From Nostoc sp. NMS7 (lineage in GTDB: Bacteria; Cyanobacteriota; Cyanobacteriia; Cyanobacteriales; Nostocaceae): a stretch of 35,188 nucleotides of DNA. The stretch spans positions 1-35,188 of the forward strand of contig NZ_JABXKJ010000139.1 in assembly GCF_017115085.1 (NCBI RefSeq). Reading direction: 5' to 3'. Made by a program: the position numbers and the translations under genes. Shown here piece after piece: positions 8,041 to 16,845 of the stretch; the first letter of the stretch is position 1, and each line of letters opens with the position of its first letter. A model generated the notes under the pieces. It saw only the letters and a list, made by a program, of their open reading frames with translations, ran no database searches and had not been told where the DNA came from.

Positions 8041-9327
8041 TCAAAGAGAAACCTTACTATCAATAGGCTGATCCAACCATTGATAAGGGCGATATTCCAC
8101 TAGCCTGACATTCCAGGGGCCTTGAACCCGATAGCTGACACCCCGCCAAGTAACTGTTGAGATCCACAGGGATGATAGTATTGCGAACCCATAAACCCAT
8201 TGTGTCAAGGGAATCGCAATTAACATTTTGATGATTGTAGCAGCTGATAATTTTGCGTAGACGTGCAACGGCTTGCCGATAGGCATCGCTTGGTTATTAG
8301 AGCGAACCACTCGCTGTATTTCTAATTCCAACACCAGCATTACCAAAAGTAATGAGACAGTATAGACTCCATAGCAGCTTAATAAGACAGTCGCAGCTTC
8401 CCATTTTGCCTCTAACAACGACTTTAGAATTAAGATGATGACTGTAGTAGGAAACAAAATGCTAGAAACAGCTTCACTAACTAAAGCCAACCAACGTGGA
8501 TGATACAATCGAGAATACAGCATTAGACGCTTGAGATCGTCTATTAAGTTGAATAAATCAGTCTCTTCACGATTTACTATCAACAGCGAAGGCACAAACT
8601 TTACCTGCAACCCATGTTTTTTGAGGATGTTGTGCATCATAAAATCTTCGCCTAAAGCTTGTTCCCATTTATCTAGCAATTCTGTTTGGCGAAGCACTTC
8701 TGTTTTCACAGCCAAAGTCCCACCCCAAGGAATTTGGAAGAGAAACATTTGCACTACAGTAGCTACATTGCCTGCGTACCGCACTAAAGATCCCCAATAC
8801 TTACCTGTAGGTACGTACCAACGATTACCTGTTGTTGCCCCCACTTTGGCATCCCCTAGAGGGCTGACTAATTCTCGCAGCCAATTCATATGTACTATAG
8901 TATCAGCATCTACTAGAGCAACCACTTTGTAAGAATCGTCCAACTCACGCACAGCTTGCACTAAAGAACTGCATTTTAGACTACAATTGTTTCGTACTAT
9001 TCTCAAAGGGCTGATTTGAACGTTAGTCGCTTCTTGTTCTGTGATCGTTTCACTAGCAATTTTCCAAGCTGGATCTTCGTGACTATCAACGATCAACTTT
9101 AAATCATACTGTGGATAGTTTTGATTTAGGAGCGATCGCAAACATCTAGGCAAAAACGGATCGGCTCCGCGTAGGCAAAGAATCACTGCTGTTTTGGGCA
9201 ACTGATCATCTGGTAATAACTTTTTTTTAGATGAGCGCAGATACCATATAAAGACAAGCGTTAAACACACCTGAATAACCACCCAACTCATCAAAGACTT
9301 AGACAGAAATGTGGCCAAATCTTCCAT
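8041..9327 (-). CDS. Membrane-anchored family 2 glycosyltransferase
   Basis: The 428-residue protein has one N-terminal membrane helix (about 11-30). A GT2 catalytic domain follows, with a CLRGADPFLPRCLRSLLNQNYP entry, a DAD motif at 140-142 and GED at 226-228. About three C-terminal membrane segments follow (near 285-305, 310-335 and 355-390). The overall plan recalls processive or ceramide-glucosyltransferase-like (GT21) enzymes that act on a lipid acceptor at the membrane. It belongs to the minus-strand cluster between the hglT-like gene and the exporter genes, so a role in sugar attachment to or modification of heterocyst envelope material is plausible, but that is inferred from context. 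The corresponding PCC 7120 region also carries extra glycosyltransferase genes. Confidence 0.78.
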   Translation of the reverse strand: MEDLATFLSKSLMSWVVIQVCLTLVFIWYLRSSKKKLLPDDQLPKTAVILCLRGADPFLPRCLRSLLNQNYPQYDLKLIVDSHEDPAWKIASETITEQEATNVQISPLRIVRNNCSLKCSSLVQAVRELDDSYKVVALVDADTIVHMNWLRELVSPLGDAKVGATTGNRWYVPTGKYWGSLVRYAGNVATVVQMFLFQIPWGGTLAVKTEVLRQTELLDKWEQALGEDFMMHNILKKHGLQVKFVPSLLIVNREETDLFNLIDDLKRLMLYSRLYHPRWLALVSEAVSSILFPTTVIILILKSLLEAKWEAATVLLSCYGVYTVSLLLVMLVLELEIQRVVRSNNQAMPIGKPLHVYAKLSAATIIKMLIAIPLTQWVYGFAILSSLWISTVTWRGVSYRVQGPWNVRLVEYRPYQWLDQPIDSKVSL

Positions 9328-9427
9328 TAAATTTTTAATCTCCGGTAGAATCTCGGCTTGTTTATATGTAGGTGTCAGCTAAACCGTAATTCTGAAGAAT
9401 TGGGCATTGGGCATAGATAGGTTATTC

Positions 9428-9487
9428 TCCTTGTCCCCCTTGTCCCCCTCATCTCCCTCATCCCCCCACTCCCCACTCCCCACTCCC
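9428..9487. repeat. C-rich short tandem repeat tract
   Basis: This pyrimidine tract consists of variants of ttgtccccc, catctccct and a run of cactccc heptamers (about 9468-9487). It lies between the GT2 start and the DUF2141 stop. Similar tracts recur at about 29380-29400 and, in degenerate form, inside hglE near 20695. It resembles the heptameric short tandemly repeated repetitive (STRR) sequences of Nostocales. Confidence 0.55.
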
Positions 9488-9488
9488 T

Positions 9489-9956
9489 TTACGAATCAAG
9501 CGAATATTTGATGGTAATATTGACTGTTGTATTTTTGTTTACAACAAAACTGGCATCACGAAACTTTGGTGTACCTGTTTCTATGGACACAGTGGGATTT
9601 TTAGAAATCCCAAAACCTTCTTTAGGAATACCGAAAAAGTCTTTATTGAGTTTGCGATCGCCATTCTGATCATCAACCACGGCGACAGCATAAGTTCCAG
9701 GCTTCAAACCGAAAAATTCTTTTTTTACAGAACTTCCAGTAATCTTAACGCAGCCACTTTGATCTTCGCTATTACCACTCGTCGGAAATCCTCGTTCACT
9801 TGGATAAAGTCGCAAGCAAATCTCACCTTTTTGGTGATGTATTCCATTTACAACTACAGTAAGCGTTGCAGTTGGCTCGGCATTCACTGTTTTAGCAAAG
9901 CTGATGCTCACTAAAGTAGCAACTAAAACACGACACAATTGAGATACTTTCAACAT
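9489..9956 (-). CDS. Secreted DUF2141 family protein
   Basis: This 155-residue protein has a signal peptide with likely cleavage after TVNA (residue 26). The mature part matches the DUF2141 pattern: a VVNGIHHQKGEICLRLY opening strand, two cysteines (one in the opening strand, one in SGCVKI) that could form a disulfide, and the block GLKPGTYAVAVVDDQNGDRKLNKDFFGIPKEGFG. It is predicted to be a periplasmic beta-sandwich protein of unknown function. Its place inside the glycolipid export/glycosylation cluster suggests an envelope role, which is inference only. The gene is full length. Confidence 0.78.
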   Translation of the reverse strand: MLKVSQLCRVLVATLVSISFAKTVNAEPTATLTVVVNGIHHQKGEICLRLYPSERGFPTSGNSEDQSGCVKITGSSVKKEFFGLKPGTYAVAVVDDQNGDRKLNKDFFGIPKEGFGISKNPTVSIETGTPKFRDASFVVNKNTTVNITIKYSLDS

Positions 9957-10000
9957 AGTTTTGTAGTCAGAATAGGTGATTTTGGGGCTGATAAAAAGGG

Positions 10001-10126
10001 AGCATCTCAGTTTTGCAAAAATACCAGATGAGAAACAATATTCTTGCTCCCTCTCCTTACTCCTTAGTAAGGAGAGGGTTGGGGTGAGGTTTTACAAAAC
10101 AAAACTTTTTACGAAAGTGAGATGCT
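10001..10126. repeat. MITE-like element upstream of the DUF2141 gene
   Basis: agcatctca (10001-10009) is inverted at 10118-10126, and the match continues imperfectly inward. In the middle is a strong hairpin with 13-bp arms (10049-10061 and 10066-10078) and a 4-base loop. The small plus-strand frame across it is not a credible gene. It separates the GT2 stop codon (10176) from the DUF2141 start. Confidence 0.6.
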
Positions 10127-10175
10127 GCCTGAGAAAAAGCTGCAACAGCAAACTTTTATTTCTGAACTAATTTAT

Positions 10176-11168
10176 TCAAAATGTGATTTGCTGTTCTGGA
10201 ATTGATGCTGGTTGCCAATTTTTCCAAAGTCCTTGCAGCACTCTTAGAAAATCTTTCAGCAAAAGATATTCTGTGCCTTTTAACTGCTGATGTAGACTTC
10301 GATGACAACACAGCCGCTCATTCAAACTCAGGGGACTACGCCATATAGAGAATACATACTCCCAGAGTATTCTCCAATGTGGCAATAAAATTTGTCCTTT
10401 CTTTGCTGAATCAAACCATACTGTATATGCGTAAAAATCAGGCAGCATACTCAATAATGTTTTTTGATTTTTGTCAGCAAACAACAAGTAATTGGGAAAG
10501 AACATACTCATTGATTGTTGCGGATGACTTCTGGCAAAAAACAGGTATTCAGGGATTTCATAAAACCTCCCAAGAATACCAAGTCTTAACAAGAGAATTC
10601 CATCTGCATTACCATAACCACCCATCGGCGGTATCATTCTCAAAGCACTGGTGCGAATTACCCCATAACATTGATAGCATAAATGCTTAGTCAGCAATTC
10701 GTGAAACCGCTCGTGTGGTTTTAGTGCATCTGCCTTGAGTTTGATATCGTAATTTTGGAGAAAATCCCCCTGTTCATCAATGAAATATACTTGGGAATGA
10801 CACAAGATGATCGTCGGATCTTGGTCAAGCACCTCAATACACTTCTTGATAAAATCTGGAGCATGTAGATCATCATGGGCTGCCCATTTAAAGTACTCAC
10901 CTGAAGACAATTCAAAGACACGATTGAAGTTGCGAGCGCAACCGATATTCTTTTGATTGCGGTAGTAACAGATACGTTTATCTTGTTCGGCATAAGCTCT
11001 ACAAATTTCCTCAGTTTTATCTGTAGATGCATTATCTGAAATAATTATTTCAAAATCTTCAAAGGTTTGAGCCAAGAGTGAATCTATGGCTTCTTTGAGA
11101 AATTTTTCACCATTGTATACAGGTAATCCGATGCTCAAGCGTGGCTGATTGCTACTCATAGAAAACAA
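10176..11168 (-). CDS. Family 2 glycosyltransferase (soluble, GT-A fold)
   Basis: This 330-residue protein opens with the classic GT2 strand LSIGLPVYNGEKFLKEAIDSLL. It has SDNASTD at 44-50 and a metal-binding HDD at 98-100, and no clear membrane helices. It probably transfers a nucleotide-activated sugar to a lipid or polysaccharide acceptor. The start used here is the ATG at 11168; a second Met at residue 4 (MSSNQPR) is equally possible. It lies 85 bases downstream of the epimerase-like gene on the same strand and is likely part of the same transcription unit as the exporter genes. Confidence 0.78.
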   Translation of the reverse strand: MFSMSSNQPRLSIGLPVYNGEKFLKEAIDSLLAQTFEDFEIIISDNASTDKTEEICRAYAEQDKRICYYRNQKNIGCARNFNRVFELSSGEYFKWAAHDDLHAPDFIKKCIEVLDQDPTIILCHSQVYFIDEQGDFLQNYDIKLKADALKPHERFHELLTKHLCYQCYGVIRTSALRMIPPMGGYGNADGILLLRLGILGRFYEIPEYLFFARSHPQQSMSMFFPNYLLFADKNQKTLLSMLPDFYAYTVWFDSAKKGQILLPHWRILWEYVFSIWRSPLSLNERLCCHRSLHQQLKGTEYLLLKDFLRVLQGLWKNWQPASIPEQQITF

Positions 11169-11253
11169 GTATTCAAAAAATCTGGGGATTATTTTATGCT
11201 TAATTGCAGCTAATTCTTAGGCAGATGCAACAATGATTACAAAAATCTGTGGA

Positions 11254-12258
11254 CTATTTGATCAACTTTTGGATATCTGTTTTTTGCAGCCATTCATGTG
11301 TTAGCTGCATACCTGATTCTAGGTCAATTGTTGGTTTATAATTTAACAGGGTTTGTGCTTTGACAATAGAACAAGCATAGGGACGAGTCATAAAATCTAT
11401 AGACTCTGGTAAGATATCAACTTTTTGGCGAAAAAGTTTTTGTCCTTGAACACGTAGCTTTAGAAACAACTTGATTTCATCTTTCGGTAATGAAAGGGGT
11501 GCTTGTAAACCTTCCATCGCTGCTAAACGCATGAAATACTCTTTCCACGAAGTTTCTTGTCCGTCGGTGATATTAAATATTTCACCGTAGGTTTCTTTTT
11601 CTATCGCCAGAAAGATGCCATCAATTAGGTTATCTATATATACATGATTGATTACTCCTTTACCATCGTTGGCATAGGCAAATAATTTTTGACGCATCAT
11701 CAGAATTGGCCTGACTATCCAGGGAATACTTCCTGGGCCGTAAATATCTCCGGCTCGAATAACAATGATGCCAAAATCTGAGGGATTATTCAGTTCTAAG
11801 AGTGCTGTTTCTGCTTCTATTTTCGTTTGACAGTAGGGATTATTTTCGCCAGAGAGTGGCCCGGATTCTGTAACACTATTAGGATAATTGAAACCGTAAA
11901 CCATCACACTGGATAGATGCACAAATGTTTTCACACCAGCCTGTTTAGCGGCTTTAGCAATGTTGACAGTACCGCCAACATTGACATCACGAAAATGCTT
12001 AATTGCACCAGCTTCTTCGGCAATTTGATATGTATGTAAAACGATGTCTACTCCCTGACAAGCTTTTTGGGCAATAGTAGCATCAGTGATACTACCAATA
12101 ATTACCTCAACACCTAAATTCTGTAATTGTTTGTTTTGTTCTGTAGAACTTTGCAGTCCGCGAACCTTCATTCCTTGCGCTATGGCTAACTCGGCTGTAC
12201 GTAATCCGACAAGTTCATCAATCCCGGTAATTAGGAGGGTTTTGTTTTTGAGGTTCAT
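11254..12258 (-). CDS. Extended SDR, NAD-dependent epimerase/dehydratase-like protein with altered Rossmann motif
   Basis: The 334-residue protein has the extended-SDR plan: an N-terminal beta-alpha-beta, a SS pair at 116-117, and Tyr142/Lys146 in PYCQTK, all as expected for catalysis. The TGxxGxxG cofactor loop reads TGIDELVG (11-18), so the middle Gly is replaced by Glu15. The later DIYGPGSIPWIVRP and HVYIDNL blocks resemble sugar-nucleotide epimerases and 3-beta-HSD-like enzymes. It sits just downstream of the hgdC-like gene in the minus-strand cluster. A possible role is making a sugar nucleotide or modifying the lipid. Family is sure; substrate is not. Confidence 0.75.
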   Translation of the reverse strand: MNLKNKTLLITGIDELVGLRTAELAIAQGMKVRGLQSSTEQNKQLQNLGVEVIIGSITDATIAQKACQGVDIVLHTYQIAEEAGAIKHFRDVNVGGTVNIAKAAKQAGVKTFVHLSSVMVYGFNYPNSVTESGPLSGENNPYCQTKIEAETALLELNNPSDFGIIVIRAGDIYGPGSIPWIVRPILMMRQKLFAYANDGKGVINHVYIDNLIDGIFLAIEKETYGEIFNITDGQETSWKEYFMRLAAMEGLQAPLSLPKDEIKLFLKLRVQGQKLFRQKVDILPESIDFMTRPYACSIVKAQTLLNYKPTIDLESGMQLTHEWLQKTDIQKLIK

Positions 12259-12492
12259 AAAGTAGGGGTTATACGAATTTGGGATTTTGGATTAAAAATC
12301 TGTTATCGGTGAAAGAATACCGAATATTTTTTATCTGATGCAGAGGTGCAGAGAGAAAAAATAGGTAATCTTAATAGAGCTTTGCATAAATTTATAGCGA
12401 ATCGAATTGACAAACTCTACGTTTCAAAATCAATCCTGAGTTAGCCACTAATTAACGCAAAGCAACACTTTGAGTCCACAGGTAATTATTGC

Positions 12493-13671
12493 TTAGAAAA
12501 TATCTCCCGGATCTGCGGAGCGGAGTTTGTTGATTGCAAGCGCTCCTGATGTGATACACATTAAAACTGCTGAAGTCAAAACAATCAGGGCATTATTAGT
12601 GGTCATAACTATTGGTAATTTAGTTGCTTGTTCTGCAAAACTATATAGCAAGATAGAAGTAAGAAATCCGGGAATATAACCTAAAATCGCCAAAATTAAA
12701 GCTTGCTGAAATACCACATTTAATAAATATCTATTGGCATAACCTATGGCTTTTAAAGTGGCATAAGCAACGAACTGTGTAGCAATATTGCTGTAAAGAA
12801 TTTGATAAACAATAACTACCCCCACAACCGCAGCCATTGTCAACATCAAGTTAAGTATAAAACCAATGGGTGTTCTGACTGCCCAATATTTTTTTTCAAA
12901 ATTGATAAAGCCTTGGCGTGTGAAAACTTGGACATCATTAGGCAAAGTTGCTTGCAAATTTTTCACTACTGTTTCTGCATTAGTACCAGGTTTGAGGGAA
13001 ATCAAACCGATATCGATCATATCTGCCGGACGACTATTAGGATTTATCCTTAAGAAAGTTGAGTCACTAACAAGTAAATTTCCGTCTACCCCAAAGGAAG
13101 GTCCTAAGCTGAATAAACCACCAATTCTCACTCTATAACCAATTAATGAATTGAATGGAAATATTTCAATTGTTTGTGCAGTCTCTCCCGCATCAAATTT
13201 TTCCGCTATTGGGCCAAACTCTGGACGCGAAATCCGGTCAAAAAGCATGACATCGGGAATTTTGAGTTTATCTAAATTTTCCTCAACTTCTGGGATGTCC
13301 ATCACAGGTTTGCCTGGATCGAAACCAATAACGTATATTGAATATTTCTCACCAGTTGCCGGATTTTTAAGTTTGGCAAATTGCAAATACATCGGGCTAA
13401 CTGACTCTACGCCATTAAAACCCAGAGATTGGTATAAACGAGTCCGCGAAAAGCTTTGATTTGAGGTCAAAGATTTATATTGCGAACTAACTAAAAATAA
13501 ATCTCCCTTGAGATGCTGATGCACTGCGGTTGCACTGGAATAAAGAGCATCTTGAAAACCAAGTTGCACAAACATTAGCAGCACAATAAAACCAATCCCG
13601 GCTACAGCTACTAGTAAACGAACTTTTTGCTGGGCTAGCTGTAGCCATCCTAAAGGAATTTTGAAAATCAT
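12493..13671 (-). CDS. hgdC: DevC-family ABC transporter permease, probable HgdC
   Basis: This 392-residue protein has one N-terminal helix (about 17-40), a large periplasmic domain (about 45-260) and three C-terminal helices (about 265-390). This is the MacB/FtsX-like topology of DevC proteins. It begins IPLGWLQLAQQKVRLLVAVAGI, typical of the family. DevB-DevC-DevA systems form TolC-dependent exporters for heterocyst glycolipids. In PCC 7120 the HgdB/HgdC pair (recalled as All5347/All5346) affects glycolipid layer composition and lies in the equivalent place. It starts 46 bases after the HgdB-like gene, so the two are surely co-transcribed. No ATPase gene is adjacent. Confidence 0.82.
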   Translation of the reverse strand: MIFKIPLGWLQLAQQKVRLLVAVAGIGFIVLLMFVQLGFQDALYSSATAVHQHLKGDLFLVSSQYKSLTSNQSFSRTRLYQSLGFNGVESVSPMYLQFAKLKNPATGEKYSIYVIGFDPGKPVMDIPEVEENLDKLKIPDVMLFDRISRPEFGPIAEKFDAGETAQTIEIFPFNSLIGYRVRIGGLFSLGPSFGVDGNLLVSDSTFLRINPNSRPADMIDIGLISLKPGTNAETVVKNLQATLPNDVQVFTRQGFINFEKKYWAVRTPIGFILNLMLTMAAVVGVVIVYQILYSNIATQFVAYATLKAIGYANRYLLNVVFQQALILAILGYIPGFLTSILLYSFAEQATKLPIVMTTNNALIVLTSAVLMCITSGALAINKLRSADPGDIF

Positions 13672-13717
13672 GGATTTATTTGTTAGTTGTTATTAGTAAT
13701 TGGTGATTGACTAATTA

Positions 13718-14923
13718 CTAAATATGAATGGCAACATCTACCTGTAAGTTAGTGAAACGAGCCACTCGCTGACTATCTGCGGGATTATCAATAGAGATTT
13801 TTACCTCAATTATTCTGCGGTCTGTATCTGATCCAGGGTTGAGGCTGAATATATTTTGCTTGTCAACTTGCCAACCAATTTCTTTCACAGTTCCCTGTAA
13901 TTTTCCAGTAAATGCAGTGCTGATAATGGTGGCTTTTTGTCCTACACGTACTTTTTGAACATCGGTTTGATACACCTCTGCAATCACATACATTTGAGAT
14001 GTCTTACCTATTTCAGCAAATCCTCTGCTGGTGCTGATTACTTCTCCTGTTTTGGCATGAATTTTCAAAATTTTGCCATTTATGGGAGATTTGATGTAAC
14101 TTAAATCTAAGTCGGCTTTTGCTTGTTGAACAGAAGTTGTGGCACTGTTGACTTCGGTTTGTGCTACTTGAACATCTACACTACGCACTTCACTAATACT
14201 CTTAAGTTGCGCTTGTGCTTGCTTGCGTTGTTCTTGGAATGTGTCTTCAGTCCGCTTGAGAGTGGCTTGGGCTTCTGTTAGTTGCTGTTGGGTCGTTTTT
14301 AGTTGCAAAGCTTTGGTATCTGCTATGGAAGCCGCGATCGCACCTTGTTTATATAATTGCTGATAGCGATCGTTTTCAGCTTGAGCATTGTCTACTTCCG
14401 CCTGGATGCGGTCAATTGTCGCCTGTTGGGTAGCAACGTCTCCTTTATATTGTGGCTCTAACCGGGCGATCGCAGCCTTTTGAGCATCGACATCTCCGGT
14501 TTTAGCCCCAGATTTCACCTGCGCTAGTTTAGCTTTGGCAACTTGCAATTGGTCTAAAGCCTGTTGCAAAGCTGTTCTAGAACGACCATAATTTTCTAGA
14601 TACGCTAATAATTGCCCTGCTTTAACCGTATCTCCTTCTTTTACCAACAATTTGTCTACTCGCACCCCATTATTAGAAGCGGGAGCAGTCAAAGTAGTAA
14701 CTTCGCCTTCTGGCTCCAAACGCCCCAAGGCAGTCACAGCAAGTTTCACAGGCGTAGCAGCCTTGGGAGGATTCGCTTGTGTCACAACTTTCGGTTTAGA
14801 CCAAAACGGTGCCAAACTATAGAAAGTGATTAATCCGGCCGCTAAAGTCAGAGAAGTTGCTAAGATTATTCGCGATTGACCTACGGGTTTTCTGAATAAT
14901 CGGCTTTCTTTATTTACTGCCAT
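13718..14923 (-). CDS. hgdB: HlyD/DevB-family membrane fusion protein, probable HgdB
   Basis: This 401-residue protein has a single N-terminal membrane helix (about 20-42). A first lipoyl half (VTALGRLEPEGEVTTLTAP..., about 64-105) precedes a long Ala/Gln-rich coiled coil (about 110-270). The second lipoyl half and beta-barrel follow (SPINGKILKIHAKTGEVI...). It would bridge the inner-membrane permease to a TolC-type outer-membrane channel. It is the first gene of the minus-strand cluster and faces hglE across a 1.9 kb spacer. It is full length. The specific Hgd name depends on recalled gene order in PCC 7120. Confidence 0.82.
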   Translation of the reverse strand: MAVNKESRLFRKPVGQSRIILATSLTLAAGLITFYSLAPFWSKPKVVTQANPPKAATPVKLAVTALGRLEPEGEVTTLTAPASNNGVRVDKLLVKEGDTVKAGQLLAYLENYGRSRTALQQALDQLQVAKAKLAQVKSGAKTGDVDAQKAAIARLEPQYKGDVATQQATIDRIQAEVDNAQAENDRYQQLYKQGAIAASIADTKALQLKTTQQQLTEAQATLKRTEDTFQEQRKQAQAQLKSISEVRSVDVQVAQTEVNSATTSVQQAKADLDLSYIKSPINGKILKIHAKTGEVISTSRGFAEIGKTSQMYVIAEVYQTDVQKVRVGQKATIISTAFTGKLQGTVKEIGWQVDKQNIFSLNPGSDTDRRIIEVKISIDNPADSQRVARFTNLQVDVAIHI

Positions 14924-15507
14924 ATTTCCATTCCAATTCTGCTTTTTTAGGGGATAGCCTGGTTATATTTAGTCGATTAGAATAGACTCATCCGCAAATT
15001 ACCAAGAGGGCTTTTCCTCTAAGTTTTCTACCTTAATAAACTGGATGGATCTAAATTGGTTTTATATGAATTGTTGTACGCTTTTGCCGCCCAAAGTCGC
15101 TATTGTGGCGTGAAAATTAATGGTGTGTTACTTCAAAGCTTCCTAAGTTATATCCTAATTTGATATCTAATCCCGTAGCGTAAAATACAATAGCGCTAAC
15201 CATAAAACTTAACTCTCAATCACAACGAAGCGCTAATAAAAATCAAATCAAAACTTGGATAAACTTGTCATTAAGTATGGCGTAAAAATAGAGTTTTGTC
15301 AAGCTATTTAATTTGCATAAGTCCTGATTCTCTCACTAAAATATTTAATTACAGTAAGATTAGAGACTGAATAATTTACTCATTACTAATCCCTTGTATA
15401 GAAATTGAATACCAACAAATAGTTAGTTATTAAGCAGATTTGATATTATTAACAGATTATGATTAGCAAGGTTGTGTGCTATAAGACATTCTTATAGCAA
15501 TTCCCAG

Positions 15508-15547
15508 TAGGGGCAATACCCTGCGGTCAGCTAAAGCTACATGAATT
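15508..15547. repeat. Unoccupied copy of the repeat interrupted at 2.1 kb
   Basis: Bases 15508-15532 match 2229-2253 perfectly in inverted orientation, and 15533-15547 match 2086-2100, also inverted. Here the two blocks are adjacent, whereas at 2.1 kb they are separated by 128 bases. This makes 15508-15547 an apparent empty site for the nested insertion. Confidence 0.65.
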
Positions 15548-15864
15548 TACCTACTTTTTACTCATTTAACCCATATTATGTTTAGCAAGCAACATACTAA
15601 AAATTAACATTTGCTTTATAAATAACCGCTTTCATTCTTAGCTTGACTTATATTTAAAAATAACTAGAAACTTTGACTCAATTATGATGTTTCTCTGAGA
15701 AAAAATACTTATGGTTATTCAATTTATCTATGTATTCATTGAATTGTTACTTACTAGACAACAGATTTGCATTGTTAACTTACAGCAATTTTCATTTAAT
15801 TGAACCACATATATTGTAAAGAACATTGCTCATGGGTATGAATTTAAGTCCAAACCCTTTTCAA

Positions 15865-15975
15865 ACCTCGTTTTTAGCATCTGGGTGGAAATGCTGCTCA
15901 TTGGGCTGCTGCCGCGAGTAAGAGAGGCGGCAGCCCTAATGAGGGGCATTCCTAGTCGGAGACTAGGAACGAGGT
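15865..15975. repeat. 111-bp imperfect palindromic element
   Basis: The outer ends acctcgtt (15865-15872) and aacgaggt (15968-15975) are inverted. The core gctgccgc (15908-15915) pairs with gcggcagc (15927-15934) and extends through ctcattggg / ccctaatgag with a bulge. The whole could fold into one long imperfect stem. It is GC-rich compared with its surroundings and encodes nothing recognisable. Confidence 0.55.
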
Positions 15976-16342
15976 AAATTTCTCACAGTTTTATTTAGTC
16001 ACAAATTATACTTTTATGCTCGATTTTATTCAAAATTTACATCAGGAATGGTGGACGGCTATTTATGAAATAACTTTAAAGAAATGATTTAGTTTCTGTA
16101 AAGTATGTTAGTGTTTTTATTAATTCAATGCTTTAAAGTGGTTATACAAACTAGTTATTTAATTGAAATTTGGAAATTTAAAATAACTAAACCTAACTGC
16201 TATGTCATCACTTAGTCATCGTTTAATACTTTTTCAACTTGCATAAATTCGGATTAAATGCGGTGTCTTTTCTGTAACGAACTTGTCAACTTTCCTGGGT
16301 CGAATCCCATAAGATATATTATCCCGGACGTTGAAACTAGCT

Positions 16343-16621
16343 ATGACATTGATTAAGATACAGAACGTTGTCATTAACATCAGCTATGTTGCTGTAGTTA
16401 GGCTAGATAATCAAACGGTTTCGGGTGAAAAAAACGTTTCTGTTCCCTTAGCTACTGCTCAGTTTCTATCGCTCCAGTGGGATACCATTGCTCAAAATCT
16501 CTACTATTACAAATGGATTGGATTCACTGGTCAAACAGCTATTACACTCCCAGATTATTAGACCCGTTTTAACAACGTCATTGACCTATTGCCACAATAT
16601 CAAGAGTCTAACGTTGTCTAA
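16343..16621 (+). pseudogene. Small conserved-type cyanobacterial protein gene interrupted by an in-frame TAG
   Basis: The ATG at 16343 opens a frame MTLIKIQNVVINISYVAVVRL... of 72 codons that ends at TAG 16559-16561. The same frame then continues with TRFNNVIDLLPQYQESNVV to TAA at 16619-16621. I recall small cyanobacterial hypothetical proteins with this opening and with an FNNVIDLLPQYQE ending, so the TAG looks like a nonsense mutation in a gene of about 92 codons. No function is known. A truncated but functional 72-residue protein cannot be excluded. It lies about 225 bases upstream of hglE on the same strand. Confidence 0.55.
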
Positions 16622-16845
16622 GATTTTTCTGCGATGTCTACGACGGGCTAGGCCTACGCAGTGTGCCAAAATCGCCTATAAATCTCAGGCTTTATCAGGG
16701 CAGTATCTGTCGTGTGGTGTCGATTTTGAGAAAAGCATTTAGCGGAGATAGGATAGCTAGCTGCTTACAAAACAAGAGATTTTCATTATTTAGTAGGCAA
16801 CAGAAATTACTGTAGCTACACAATCCACAGTACTCACTATGCCCT

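Larger units (their letters stand above)
14924..16342. other. Long divergent intergenic region between hgdB and hglE
   Basis: These AT-rich 1.4 kb have no credible gene and precede the small broken gene at 16343. They should hold the minus-strand promoter of the hgdB cluster and, towards the right, regulatory DNA for hglE. Repeats inside are a joined repeat block at 15508-15547 and a palindromic element at 15865-15975. I could not assign a -10/-35 pair, an NtcA site or a DevH site with confidence. Confidence 0.5.

Noticed and set aside
9976..10170. 64-codon plus-strand frame between the DUF2141 and GT2 genes
   Set aside because: It is almost entirely the MITE-like element at 10001-10126.
16488..16742. 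84-codon plus-strand frame upstream of hglE
   Set aside because: It overlaps the broken small gene in another frame and then runs through repeat-like sequence; there is no evidence of coding.
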